From: CAYNSX01 sp964400165
GTDB lineage: Bacteria > Armatimonadota > Hebobacteria > CAYNSX01
NCBI GenBank assembly: GCA_964400165.1
Contig: CAYNSX010000006.1
Span: 1 to 64,000, forward strand
DNA length: 64,000 nt
Direction of reading: 5' to 3'
Shown here: piece by piece, positions 7,961-15,966 of the stretch
How positions within the stretch are numbered: the first letter of the stretch is position 1
Layout: each line of letters starts with the position of its first letter
Position numbers and translations under genes: made by a program
Notes under the pieces: model-generated
The model's input: the letters and a program-made list of their open reading frames with translations, nothing else
Told to the model about the DNA's origin: nothing
Databases searched by the model: none

Positions 7961-9342
7961 GGACGGGCCTCCCAGCCGGTGGGCCGGCGTCCGACGCCCC
8001 GCGCCACCACCAACCCCGCCAGCGCACACATCCCGAGACTCACCGCGATAGCCGGCCACTGGGTCGGCGCGGCCGGTGCTTCGGTCGCCGAGGGAATGGC
8101 GGGGATGGTCAGCAGCGGCGCGGTGTCCACGACCCGCGCTTCTCGGCGAATGATGGGGAAGGCGCGCCCCGATTGGTCGAGCAACCAGGCCGCGGGCGTC
8201 GCGGCGAAGAGCGCCAACGCCGGCTGCTTGTCCATCAAACCGCCGAAAAGATTGTCGAGGCGATGCGGCACATCGCCGACGCCGTCGTGCCGGGCGTCGT
8301 AGCCGGCATAGTCGCTCCAATAGTTACCGCGGCCGTCGCGGGTCCAGGTGTTGCCGTCGAAGCGGCCGCCGCCGGTGACGCCCACGGCTTGGCCATTGTC
8401 CACGAACGCATTCCCGACAAAGACATTGCCGCGCACCGCGGGGAGCAGCACCAGCCCGACATCGTTGCAGGCGATGAGGTTTCGGCGCACCAACTGTTCT
8501 GCACCAAGGGACGACGGCGATTCATCGAAGTGCACGCCGACCCGGTTGCCGATGATGCGGTTGCCTTCCATCGTCACGCCGTCCATCGTCTTCAGCCCGA
8601 GGCCATAGCCGCTGGGCCCGCGGTTGCCGCGCAGCAGATTGTCCCGCACGATGACGCCGTCGCTGTACATCAGGAAGGCGCCCACCGAGTTGTCCTCAAG
8701 GCGATTGTCGGCGACGACCGACTGATCCGAGTACATGAAGTGCAGGCCATAGCGGCCGTCGCGCACCTCGTTGCTGGTGACCGTCAAGTGTGACGAAAAC
8801 CAGAAGACGCAGTCGCGGCCTCCGACGACGCGATTGCGTTCCACCCGCGTGCCGGGGCTGTACCACAGCCGGATGGCGTCGCCGCGACGCGCTACGGGCA
8901 GCGCCCGACCCTGAATGTCATTGCCGGCGATGACCGACTCGGCGGCGCGCCGCAGCAGAATCCCGAACAGCGCGCCGTCAATGCGGTTCCCGATGACGCG
9001 GGCCCGAGGGGCATTCACTTCGATGGCGGCGTTCTCGGTATCAAGCGAGATGCCCGTATCACGGATGACGAAACCCTGTACCGTGACATCGGGCGCTTCG
9101 ATGACGATGCCGGTGCCTTCGCCGCGCCCATCGATGACCGGCCAGCCGTCGCCAATGAGCGCCAGCGGTTTGCCGATGCGCACGCCGGCGCGATAGACGC
9201 CGGGCCCGACATGGACGGTCGCGCCCGGCGCGGCCGCAGCGATGAGCGACTGCACGTCCCCGGGAGGCGCCTGCCCGCGCGCGGGCGTGGACGCAACAAG
9301 CACCGCAAGGAGGAGGAAGGCGCGCGGGCAGGCAGTGGTCAT
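7957..9342 (-). CDS. nosD: NosD periplasmic right-handed beta-helix copper-maturation protein
   Basis: 461 aa. Signal peptide of about 24 residues (ends ARG-Q), then repeated N.(I/V)..N.I.GN.. coils of a parallel beta-helix, including HFMYSDQSVVADNR and the NosD marker GNYWSDYAGYD followed by a C-terminal tail with one hydrophobic helix (about 430-450). NosD receives copper from NosL and hands it to apo-NosZ. ATG 9342 overlaps the nosB stop (ATGA). The C-terminal helix suggests membrane attachment. Confidence 0.95.
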   Translation of the reverse strand: MTTACPRAFLLLAVLVASTPARGQAPPGDVQSLIAAAAPGATVHVGPGVYRAGVRIGKPLALIGDGWPVIDGRGEGTGIVIEAPDVTVQGFVIRDTGISLDTENAAIEVNAPRARVIGNRIDGALFGILLRRAAESVIAGNDIQGRALPVARRGDAIRLWYSPGTRVERNRVVGGRDCVFWFSSHLTVTSNEVRDGRYGLHFMYSDQSVVADNRLEDNSVGAFLMYSDGVIVRDNLLRGNRGPSGYGLGLKTMDGVTMEGNRIIGNRVGVHFDESPSSLGAEQLVRRNLIACNDVGLVLLPAVRGNVFVGNAFVDNGQAVGVTGGGRFDGNTWTRDGRGNYWSDYAGYDARHDGVGDVPHRLDNLFGGLMDKQPALALFAATPAAWLLDQSGRAFPIIRREARVVDTAPLLTIPAIPSATEAPAAPTQWPAIAVSLGMCALAGLVVARGVGRRPTGWEARP

Positions 9343-10046
9343 GAATGCGTCGCCGCCATCGCGTCATACAGCGGTTTGAACGCGCGGCGATGCGCCCACA
9401 GCCCGGCTAGCGTCAACGCCGAGGTGCACAGGGCCAGCACCAGGCCGATGTCGGGTAACGCCAGTGTGTGGAATTGCGCCACCTTTGCCGGGCCCAGTAC
9501 CGGCTGTGTGAACGCGCCCACCGCGTGGGAGAGCGGCGCGGCTGGGTTGAGACTGTGTCCGTACTTCCAGAGCCAGAACTGCAGGTCGGCCAGGAAGGCG
9601 AACGGGAACAGAAGCGCCGGCGCTGCCAACACCACCACCCAGCGGCTGCGCACACGCCAGCCGGCGAGCAACAGTCCGGCCAGGACGAGGGCCGCAATCA
9701 TCGAGACTGACCGTTCCAGCGTCGCCGCCGCGGTGAGCGGCGGGAGCCCGATGTTCTGGTTGAGGACGGTGATCTCTTCAACATCGCCCACCATCCGGTT
9801 GACATAGGCCCGGACCCGCAAGCCCTTCGGATACTGTGGCGCCTGCAGGTCGAGCCGCCAGTAGGGCAGGAACACAGACGCGATCAGCAGGACGGCGGCA
9901 GCCCCGAACAGCCACGCCGGCAGCACGAACCGCCGGTGGTGCCGGCGGAGTTCCGCTGTCGGCACCCGCGGTCCCAGGATGCGGTCGCTCCATCGAAGCG
10001 CCTGCCGCGACTTGGTCGGGGGCACCGCGCCGTCCGTCGTCACCAT
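9339..10046 (-). CDS. nosB: NosB-like integral membrane protein
   Basis: 235 aa with about five hydrophobic segments. A basic N-terminus is followed by TM1 and the segment PYWRLDLQAPQYPKGL, which faces outward. Position directly between nosZ and nosD, co-directional, one base after the nosZ stop, matches nosB of Wolinella-type clade II clusters, an integral membrane protein of unknown function absent from clade I operons. Identification rests on position, size and topology, not on a known catalytic motif. Confidence 0.7.
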   Translation of the reverse strand: MVTTDGAVPPTKSRQALRWSDRILGPRVPTAELRRHHRRFVLPAWLFGAAAVLLIASVFLPYWRLDLQAPQYPKGLRVRAYVNRMVGDVEEITVLNQNIGLPPLTAAATLERSVSMIAALVLAGLLLAGWRVRSRWVVVLAAPALLFPFAFLADLQFWLWKYGHSLNPAAPLSHAVGAFTQPVLGPAKVAQFHTLALPDIGLVLALCTSALTLAGLWAHRRAFKPLYDAMAATHS

Positions 10047-10047
10047 G

Positions 10048-12075
10048 TCACGGCTCCACGAGGAAGTAGCCGGTCATCTCCAGGTGCAGCGCGGAGCAGA
10101 ACTCCGAACAGTAGTAGGTAAAGACGCCCGGCTGGTCGGCGACGAACTCGGTCGTCGAGGTCTCCCCGGGCTCGAGGCTGAAGTTGATGTTGTAGCCGGG
10201 CAGGGCGAAGCCGTGCGTGGCGTCCTTGGTCTTTTCCAGGTTGGTGATATGCCAGATCACCTGGTCACCCTGCCTGACACGCACGCGTTCCGGGTTGTAG
10301 TTGCTCCGGATGGCGGTCATGAAGACCTCAACGGTCTTGCCGCGGCGGACGATGCGTTCCTGGCCCTTCTGCGGCGCGTTCGGGTCTACCGCCATCGTGG
10401 CGGGGTCCCAGCCCACCTTCGGATAAATTTCGAAAGGCTTCAGGCGGCTGGCTTCGATGATCTGGGCATAGTGCGGCTCGCCGACGCCGATGGGCATGTC
10501 GTATAGCAGTTGCATCTGACTGCCCTGCCCGCTGATATCCACCAACTGCAAGTTTTGGGCGAGCAATGGGCCGGCGGGGAAGAAGCGGTCAATCGACCAC
10601 TTGTTGAGGGCGACGAGAAAGCCGCCCTTGGGCGCGGCGGTGTCGCCTTCGACCGTCGCGATGTGGCCGACATTGTAGTGCACGGGGATGGTGCCTTCGA
10701 GTTTCCAACCATCCTGGCGGTAGGGCGGGCCGAGACTCCACCGCGCCACCGCGCTGTCGAGGAAGAGACTGGTATAGGCGTAGCCCTGGTTGTCGAACTG
10801 CGTGTGGAGCGGGCCGAGGCCGATTTCGATCTGCTTTTCCATCGTGGCATCGAAATCGAGAATGGGCACGCCGTACTTGTCTTTCGTCGTCTTGCCGGAC
10901 GCAATCGCCCCCTGAATCTTTTCGAAGGAGTAGACGGTCACATGCGGGTCGAGTTTGCCGGCGACGACGAGGTAATCGCCCCGCGGTGCGACATCCACCC
11001 CGTGCGGGCTCTTGGGCTCCGGGATGAAGTAGAGCAGCCCCTCCGCGATGGAAGTTTGCAAGGAAATGACGGGGAAACCGTTGATGGCCTGGGTCTTCCC
11101 GGCGGCGGCGACCTCCGCCGCCTTCCGCAGGTTGATGACATGCAAGTAGTCGCTATCGCGGGCCGCCGTGCCGACTTCGAAGGCAGGGTTGCCATCCTCG
11201 ACCCCGCCGGTCGCCAGTTCGGTGTTGAACGAGTTGAGGAACACCCAGCCGTTGGAGGGCCCCTTACCGGCGTCGGCGAGGTCCTGCCAGTACGGGGGCA
11301 GTTCCATCGCAAACGAGCGCGTGCGGTCAATGCGGCCGGCGGCGCGGTCGAACTTCCAGAAGGTGACCATCCCGCGGTAGGACTTCTCATAGTCCTCGAT
11401 CGGTGCGTATTTCCCACCCAGCGGGGTCCCGTACTGCCCGCCCTCCACCACATACTCGGTATCGGGGGTCACGAAAGTGCCGCCGTGGTCGTTGATGGCG
11501 ATGGGGTTCTTCACGATTTGCTTGGTCTCGAAATCCCGCAGATCGATCACGGCGACGCGGGCGTTGGCCTTGTCGCCGATGAAGAGGAACTGGCCGTCGT
11601 ACTCGCCCTTGGTCTCCGACAGCGCCGGGTGGTGCGTGTCGCCCCAGCTAATCGTCTTGCCGTTCATGTTCCCGCCGGCGAGCACCTTTTGGGTGTCTTC
11701 CTGCCCATAACCCCAGCCCTGCCAGGGTTCGGGAGTGAACACGGCGATCGAGCGCAGCAGGCGCATCGAGGGCAGGCCAATGACGAACACCTGGCCGGAA
11801 TGGCCGCCCGAGGCAAACATGATGTAGGGGTCCCACTTCCCGCTCGGGGTGTAGGTCTTGAGCGCGGCCGTGACATCGGCCGGGGTCAGTTCGCGCGACG
11901 CGATGACGGTTTGCGCGTCGGATCCCACCCCCGCCGACGAACTGGATCCGCCGGCGCCGCCCGACGCGCACCCAGCGGCGAACACGCCGACCCCGAGCGC
12001 GAGCACCAACAATGCGCGGCGGACGCGGGCATTGCGCGCGGCGCCGGCGACGGTGGTACGCAACGACTGGAACAT
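10048..12075 (-). CDS. nosZ: Nitrous oxide reductase NosZ, clade II type with lipoprotein signal
   Basis: 675 aa, reduces N2O to N2 in the periplasm. ATG 12075 is chosen because AGGAGA lies 8 nt upstream; the frame extends 11 codons further without a ribosome site. There is no twin-arginine signal. A Sec signal ends in a lipobox (GVFAAGC, Cys36), so the enzyme is probably a lipid-anchored protein. The seven-bladed propeller carries all seven CuZ histidines: two in DTHHP (148-149), then one each in INDHGG, PHGVD, GPLHTQ, NVGHI and EPHYAQ. The C-terminal cupredoxin has CuA ligands C656, C660, H664, M667 in CSEFCSALHLEM. Second gene of the operon, 22 bp after the blue-copper gene. Confidence 0.97.
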   Translation of the reverse strand: MFQSLRTTVAGAARNARVRRALLVLALGVGVFAAGCASGGAGGSSSSAGVGSDAQTVIASRELTPADVTAALKTYTPSGKWDPYIMFASGGHSGQVFVIGLPSMRLLRSIAVFTPEPWQGWGYGQEDTQKVLAGGNMNGKTISWGDTHHPALSETKGEYDGQFLFIGDKANARVAVIDLRDFETKQIVKNPIAINDHGGTFVTPDTEYVVEGGQYGTPLGGKYAPIEDYEKSYRGMVTFWKFDRAAGRIDRTRSFAMELPPYWQDLADAGKGPSNGWVFLNSFNTELATGGVEDGNPAFEVGTAARDSDYLHVINLRKAAEVAAAGKTQAINGFPVISLQTSIAEGLLYFIPEPKSPHGVDVAPRGDYLVVAGKLDPHVTVYSFEKIQGAIASGKTTKDKYGVPILDFDATMEKQIEIGLGPLHTQFDNQGYAYTSLFLDSAVARWSLGPPYRQDGWKLEGTIPVHYNVGHIATVEGDTAAPKGGFLVALNKWSIDRFFPAGPLLAQNLQLVDISGQGSQMQLLYDMPIGVGEPHYAQIIEASRLKPFEIYPKVGWDPATMAVDPNAPQKGQERIVRRGKTVEVFMTAIRSNYNPERVRVRQGDQVIWHITNLEKTKDATHGFALPGYNINFSLEPGETSTTEFVADQPGVFTYYCSEFCSALHLEMTGYFLVEP

Positions 12076-12097
12076 GGTTCGTCTCCTGTTTCTGGCG

Positions 12098-12859
12098 TCA
12101 GGCGCCAAACTTGAGATGGACGGTCGCGGTGCCGCCGGCCGTCACGGTCACGGACCCGCTTTGCTCTCCCCCCTCGGCGGCCCAGGCCTTCACGGCATAG
12201 GTACCGGGTGGCACACCAGTAATAGCGACTGTGCCTTTCGCGTCGGTGACTGCGTAGGCCGGGGTATCGACGACGACGATCCAGGCCTCCATCAGGCCGT
12301 GGATGTGGCACGCCACATCAATCACCCCCACTTTGTCCACTTTCAGCAAAGACCGCGAACCGGCGCCGGGCTGATTGAAACTGAAGGAGGCGAGGGGCGA
12401 ATGCGAGTAGGTGTTGTGTAAGTGGGTGTCGTCGTTCACAAACTCCACGACTCCGCCCTTCATCACCATCCCGACCGTGGGGGAGAAAGTGTTGTCCTTC
12501 TGATGGAACACCAACCGTTTCGCCGCTGGGTTCGTGGAGCCGGTGGCACCGACCAGCCAGACCGCAACTTCCCCCACCGGCTTGCCGTCGGTGGTGGCGG
12601 TCACTTGTACGATGCCGGTCGGACCCTCCGGCACGCTCGCCGACGACACCGCGGATTCAGTGGGCGCCGGGGCGGGCGCGACATTGGTCGCGGTGGATGT
12701 CGGAGTTGCAGAAGTGCCGGTCTCTGGCGCCGCTGGCTGCTGCGAACAACCGACCGCCGTCAGCAACCACGCCAGACTCGCCACCGCCCAGGCCGCCCGA
12801 CATCTCGTGGAGACCGCCCACCAGCCCCTTCGGCGCGTCTGCTTCGTCACCGTGTCCAT
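12098..12859 (-). CDS. Plastocyanin-like copper lipoprotein with C-terminal carboxypeptidase-regulatory-like domain
   Basis: 253 aa from ATG 12859 (AAAGGA about 12 nt upstream). A lipoprotein signal ends WLLTAVGCS; a Thr/Ala/Pro linker follows. The cupredoxin domain has ligand candidates His in DDTHLHNTYS and Cys-His-Met in DVACHIHGLMEAW, the C..H....M order of type 1 blue copper. The tail (VDTPAYAVTDAKGTVAITGVPPGTYAV) is a CarboxypepD_reg-like beta-sandwich. It heads the nos operon, 22 bp before nosZ, and is a good candidate for the last electron donor to NosZ (inference). Confidence 0.8.
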   Translation of the reverse strand: MDTVTKQTRRRGWWAVSTRCRAAWAVASLAWLLTAVGCSQQPAAPETGTSATPTSTATNVAPAPAPTESAVSSASVPEGPTGIVQVTATTDGKPVGEVAVWLVGATGSTNPAAKRLVFHQKDNTFSPTVGMVMKGGVVEFVNDDTHLHNTYSHSPLASFSFNQPGAGSRSLLKVDKVGVIDVACHIHGLMEAWIVVVDTPAYAVTDAKGTVAITGVPPGTYAVKAWAAEGGEQSGSVTVTAGGTATVHLKFGA

Positions 12860-12909
12860 CAGCCAATCATCCTTTCCATCGCCTATATCAGTATTCAAGA
12901 GATAAAACT

Positions 12910-12938
12910 ATTAAACACTCTAAATTCGGCCCTGTCAA
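12910..12938 (-). promoter_or_regulatory. Promoter of the nos operon
   Basis: Read on the minus strand: TTGACA (12938-12933), 17-nt spacer, TTTAAT (12915-12910). The spacer contains ATTTAGAGTGTTT, weakly similar to the Rrf2-like motif. It faces away from the rrf2 promoter 20 bp further on, so the regulator and the operon share one control region. Confidence 0.65.
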
Positions 12939-12959
12939 GGTGGGTTCTCCGCTAAGGGC

Positions 12960-12988
12960 TTGTAAAAGACTAAAAGATATGGTAATCA
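12960..12988 (+). promoter_or_regulatory. Promoter/operator of the first Rrf2 regulator
   Basis: TTGTAA (12960-12965), 17-nt spacer holding AAAAGACTAAAAGATATGG, then TAATCA (12983-12988). The GACT-N4-GATATGGTAAT arrangement follows the shared operator layout. Initiation seven bases downstream would fall on the GTG at 12995, so the transcript is probably leaderless and autoregulated. Confidence 0.5.
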
Positions 12989-12994
12989 GAAACA

Positions 12995-13564
12995 GTGTTC
13001 GCCACTTCGGCGGTCGTCCGCTACGCTGTCCGGGCGCTGTGCCACCTGGCCGGAGCGGAGCCCGCGTCGCGCCCGGTCCTCGGCCGCGAGATTGCCGCGG
13101 CGACCGGTCTCCCGGAGCAATTCCTCCGCCAGGTGCTACGCCAGCTCGTCCGCGGCGGCATACTGCGTTCGCGGAAGGGCCCGCGAGGCGGATTTTGGCT
13201 CCCGCGGCCGGCGACGGAAGTGTCGGTGCTGGAGATTCTGGTGGCGCTCGGCGAAGACGATGCATACGAGCGCTGCGCCGTCGGCTTTGCGCAGTGCCGC
13301 GACGATCGTCCCTGCCCACTTCATGACAGTTGGCGACCGACGCGCGACCGGATGCGCCGCTACTTGGAAACCACTTCGCTTTCGGACTTGGCCCAAGCGG
13401 TGGAGATGAAGCTGATCAGTCCTGCGAGCAGACGGCGCGCGTCGGATCCCATCACTGTAGCGCGACATCGAGCGTCAGCATCACCACAACGCCGAGCATC
13501 AGCCCGGAGGTCGCCCACCGCTCGTGGCCCTTGCGATGGGTTTCGGGCACGATCTCATCACTGA
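12995..13564 (+). CDS. Rrf2-family regulator, NsrR/IscR-like
   Basis: 189 aa with a GTG start. The N-terminal winged helix reads VVRYAVRALCHLAG, LPEQFLRQVLRQLVRGGILRSRKGPRGGFWL, as in all Rrf2 proteins. Three cysteines in ERCAVGFAQC....RPCPLHDSW are the Fe-S ligands of NsrR/IscR-type sensors. Such proteins sense NO or Fe-S status, fitting a nos locus. It is divergent from the nos operon. The last 40 residues are Arg/Ser-rich, unlike the family, and overlap the ZIP gene by 113 bp on the other strand, so the real protein may have ended near 13440 before a frame change. No Shine-Dalgarno precedes the start. Confidence 0.9.
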   Translation: MFATSAVVRYAVRALCHLAGAEPASRPVLGREIAAATGLPEQFLRQVLRQLVRGGILRSRKGPRGGFWLPRPATEVSVLEILVALGEDDAYERCAVGFAQCRDDRPCPLHDSWRPTRDRMRRYLETTSLSDLAQAVEMKLISPASRRRASDPITVARHRASASPQRRASARRSPTARGPCDGFRARSHH

Positions 13565-14246
13565 TGACAAATAGCATCGCGCCCGCGGCGAAGCCCATGG
13601 CGTACGGCAGCAGCGGTCGTGCGACCTGCACCGCCCACGCCCCGGCGACCGCCAGCGGAATCTCGATGACGCCGGCTCGGATGCCGATCAGACTGGCGTA
13701 GTAGTAGGCCCCGAGCCCGGCCCCCAGCGCGGCGACCGACACGGCCAGGCCTTCCGGGATGTTCTGAATGCCGATGGCCAGCATCAGTTTCATTGCGTTG
13801 TGGAGGTCGCCCGAGCCGAAACCCACGCCCACTGCCAGCCCCTCCGGCATGTTGTGCAGCGTGATGGCCAGGATGAACAGCCAAACAGCTCGGAGCCGTA
13901 CATTTGGCAAGCCCTCGGGGCCGGCAACGAAATGGCGGTGTGGAATCAACCGGTCGCCGAGGCTCAGCCCGCCGGCGCCGACCGCCAGGCCCACGATCAC
14001 CGGTGTCAGGCCACCATACGCGATGCCCGGGAGGATGAGACTGGTGAAGCTGGCCGTCAACATCACCCCGGCAGCGAACCCCAGCGCCGCGTCGAGGACT
14101 CGATCTGACGGACGCCGCCACACTAACACCAGCAGCGCGCCGGCAGTGTTGAGCAGAGTGATGACTACGCCCGCGTAAAGCCCTTGGACGACCGGGTGCG
14201 GGCCCGCCAGCGAGATGAATTCCCGGGTGAGAACTTCGACCATCAA
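13452..14246 (-). CDS. ZIP-family divalent metal transporter
   Basis: 264 aa, eight predicted helices. The TM4 and TM5 metal-path motifs HNMPEGLAVG and QNIPEGLAVS place it in the GufA-like ZIP branch. ZIP proteins import Zn2+, Fe2+ or Mn2+. It lies between the two rrf2 genes and converges on the first; the second rrf2 gene lies just upstream of it in the same direction, about 40 bp away. A second ATG one codon in is equally possible. A metal supply role for the Fe-S sensors or respiratory enzymes is inference. Confidence 0.9.
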   Translation of the reverse strand: MMVEVLTREFISLAGPHPVVQGLYAGVVITLLNTAGALLVLVWRRPSDRVLDAALGFAAGVMLTASFTSLILPGIAYGGLTPVIVGLAVGAGGLSLGDRLIPHRHFVAGPEGLPNVRLRAVWLFILAITLHNMPEGLAVGVGFGSGDLHNAMKLMLAIGIQNIPEGLAVSVAALGAGLGAYYYASLIGIRAGVIEIPLAVAGAWAVQVARPLLPYAMGFAAGAMLFVISDEIVPETHRKGHERWATSGLMLGVVVMLTLDVALQ

Positions 14247-14289
14247 ATCCTATTATCTCGTATCTCACAAAGAGCGCGACTGCGCCCGG

Positions 14290-14730
14290 TCAGTCGGACT
14301 CGGCGAGCAGGGCGCGCTTGCGCTGGACGGCCTGGGCGAGTTGCTGCAGCGTCGTGCGCTGCAAGTAGTCCTTGAGGTGCTGACGGACGCCCTTCCACTG
14401 GTCGTGAAGCGTGCACGGCCGCGAGTCGCTGCACTCGGCAAAGCCGACGGCGCAGCGGTTGAGTTCGGTCGTCTCGCCGAGCGCTTCGGCGATGTCGAAG
14501 AGGGTGATGTCTTTGGCCGGCCGGGCGAGCGAGAACCCGCCGCCGGGACCCTTCCAGGATTTCAGGACTCCGGCGCGGGCGAGGTCCTGCAAGACCTTGC
14601 CGAGGAAGTGCTGGGGCAGTTCGGCGATCTCGGCGATGTCGCGCACCAGGGCGCGCTCTTTGTCCTTCGGCTGGAGAGCGAGGTAAGTCAGCGCCCGGAC
14701 GGCATAACCACTGGCGGCAGAGTAGAACAT
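14290..14730 (-). CDS. Second Rrf2-family regulator, NsrR-like
   Basis: 146 aa from ATG 14730. An ATG at 14739 is in frame but overlaps the -10 box of the best promoter, whereas 14730 gives the standard family start MFYSAASGYAVRALTYLAL. Winged-helix motif LPQHFLGKVLQDLARAGVLKSWKGPGGGFSL; cysteines in NRCAVGFAEC....RPCTLHDQW. It is clearly paralogous to the regulator at 12995: the cysteine loop RCAVGFA.C.D.RPC.LHD.W is shared. Probably a 4Fe-4S or 2Fe-2S NO/redox sensor that controls this locus. Confidence 0.92.
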   Translation of the reverse strand: MFYSAASGYAVRALTYLALQPKDKERALVRDIAEIAELPQHFLGKVLQDLARAGVLKSWKGPGGGFSLARPAKDITLFDIAEALGETTELNRCAVGFAECSDSRPCTLHDQWKGVRQHLKDYLQRTTLQQLAQAVQRKRALLAESD

Positions 14731-14737
14731 ACGCGGC

Positions 14738-14767
14738 ATAATAGCAGAGAATAAAGTCCTTTGTCGA
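14738..14767 (-). promoter_or_regulatory. Promoter/operator of the second Rrf2 regulator
   Basis: Minus strand: TCGACA (14767-14762), 18-nt spacer AAGGACTTTATTCTCTGC, TATTAT (14743-14738). Inside it, AAAGGACT-N4-TCTCTGCTATT matches the operator layout best after the three strong copies. The start point falls on or next to ATG 14730, so no leader or ribosome site is expected. Confidence 0.6.
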
Positions 14768-14833
14768 GGGTATTCCCGAGCGGCTAACCCGTACCGGATT
14801 GGCTCCTTCGCCGCCGCCCAACCGGGCGGGGTT

Positions 14834-14858
14834 ATTTCGGACTTTCATATCTTATACT
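14834..14858. promoter_or_regulatory. Putative Rrf2-type operator (copy 2 of a shared motif)
   Basis: ATTTCGGACT, spacer TTCA, TATCTTATACT. Identical to the copy at 20373 in 20 of 25 positions. TATACT at its right end could be a plus-strand -10 box, which would transcribe antisense to the channel gene; alternatively it is a distal operator of the rrf2 gene 104 bp away on the minus strand. Confidence 0.55.
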
Positions 14859-14929
14859 TGATAGCGCCCGCGGGCAAGGGGCGGCGGCCACGGCGACTGG
14901 CCGTACTGGAACGGCGGGGGACGCAGCGA

Positions 14930-15946
14930 CTAGTTGCTGGCGCAGGCGGCGCCGAGATCCTTGAGGTGATCGCGGTCGCCGAGGGCGATCAGGGTGTCGC
15001 CAGCGGCGATGCGTTCTGCGGCGCCGGGGTTGAAGAGCAGGCGGCCGTCGCTGCGCTTGATGGCGACGATGATGGCGCGGCTGTCGCGCAGAGCAGCATT
15101 ATCGGACAGCGTCGCGCCTTCCAGGGCGGACCCGGCGCAAACCGGCACCTCTTCCATCGTGAGGGCGTCGAAATCGGGGCGGGTGAGGAGTTCGACGAAT
15201 TCGAGGATGGTCGGACGCACCGCGGCCATGAGCAGGCGCAGGCCGGCCATTTCGTAGGGCGAGACGACCTTATCGGCGCCGCCGCGGCGGAGTTTGACGA
15301 TGGCGTCTTCATCCAGCGCGCGGGCGATGACTTGGACGCGCGGGTTGAGTTCCTTGGCGGCCATGGTGAGGTAGAGGTTGTCGGCATCGGATGAGAGGAG
15401 CGCGAGCAGCGCCTTGGCGCGCTCGATGCCGGCGGTGCGCAACACCGCGTCGTCGGTCGCGTCACCGAGGCAGAAGAGGTAATGCTCACCCTGCAGTTCA
15501 TCGACGCGTGCCGGGTCGCGGTCAATCAGACAGAAGGGCAGCCCCTCACGCGCCAGTCCCTCGGCGACATGGTGGCCGGTGCGGCCGAAGCCGCAGACGA
15601 TGTAATGGTCCGTCAAGTGTCGCAGGTCGCGTTGCATCCGGCGCCTCCCGAGGATGCTCAAGATTTCCCCTTCGAAGATGGCCTGGCCGACGCGGGCGAC
15701 GGAATAGAGCGCTGTGCCCAGGCCACCGACGATGAGCACGATGGCGAAGGCGCGCCCGGCGGTCGAGAGGGGATGCACTTCGCCGAAGCCGATGGTCGAG
15801 AGTGTGACGACCGTCATATAAAGACTGTCGAAGAGCGGCCAGCGCTCGATGAATGTGAAGCCGAGCGTGCCGATGACGAGCCAGAGCGCGAGCAGCGCCA
15901 GCCCGATGACGACCGCGGCGCGTGATTTGCTGACCGGGATGCTGAT
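14930..15946 (-). CDS. Two-TM potassium channel with TrkA-N/TrkA-C (RCK) domains
   Basis: The selectivity filter VVTLSTIGFGEV sits between two helices, followed by a Rossmann RCK domain (HYIVCGFGRTGHHVAEGL, then LIDRDP, LGDATDD) and a TrkA-C domain at the C-terminus. This is the usual bacterial ligand-gated K+ channel of about 340 aa. The coding frame, including TM1 (AVVIGLALLALWLVIGTLGF), extends well upstream of the first ATG at 15817, back to a TAG at about 15958, yet contains no ATG, GTG or TTG. An ATC at 15946, 4-8 nt after GGGGAGGG, is the best placed candidate. The gene follows the serine hydrolase with only 20 bp between. Confidence 0.85.
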   Translation of the reverse strand: MSIPVSKSRAAVVIGLALLALWLVIGTLGFTFIERWPLFDSLYMTVVTLSTIGFGEVHPLSTAGRAFAIVLIVGGLGTALYSVARVGQAIFEGEILSILGRRRMQRDLRHLTDHYIVCGFGRTGHHVAEGLAREGLPFCLIDRDPARVDELQGEHYLFCLGDATDDAVLRTAGIERAKALLALLSSDADNLYLTMAAKELNPRVQVIARALDEDAIVKLRRGGADKVVSPYEMAGLRLLMAAVRPTILEFVELLTRPDFDALTMEEVPVCAGSALEGATLSDNAALRDSRAIIVAIKRSDGRLLFNPGAAERIAAGDTLIALGDRDHLKDLGAACASN

Positions 15947-15966
15947 GCTCGCCCTCCCCTACTCTA

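Noticed and set aside
14858..15394. Plus-strand open frame beginning at the 14834 motif
   Set aside because: Antisense to the channel gene and without protein-like composition.
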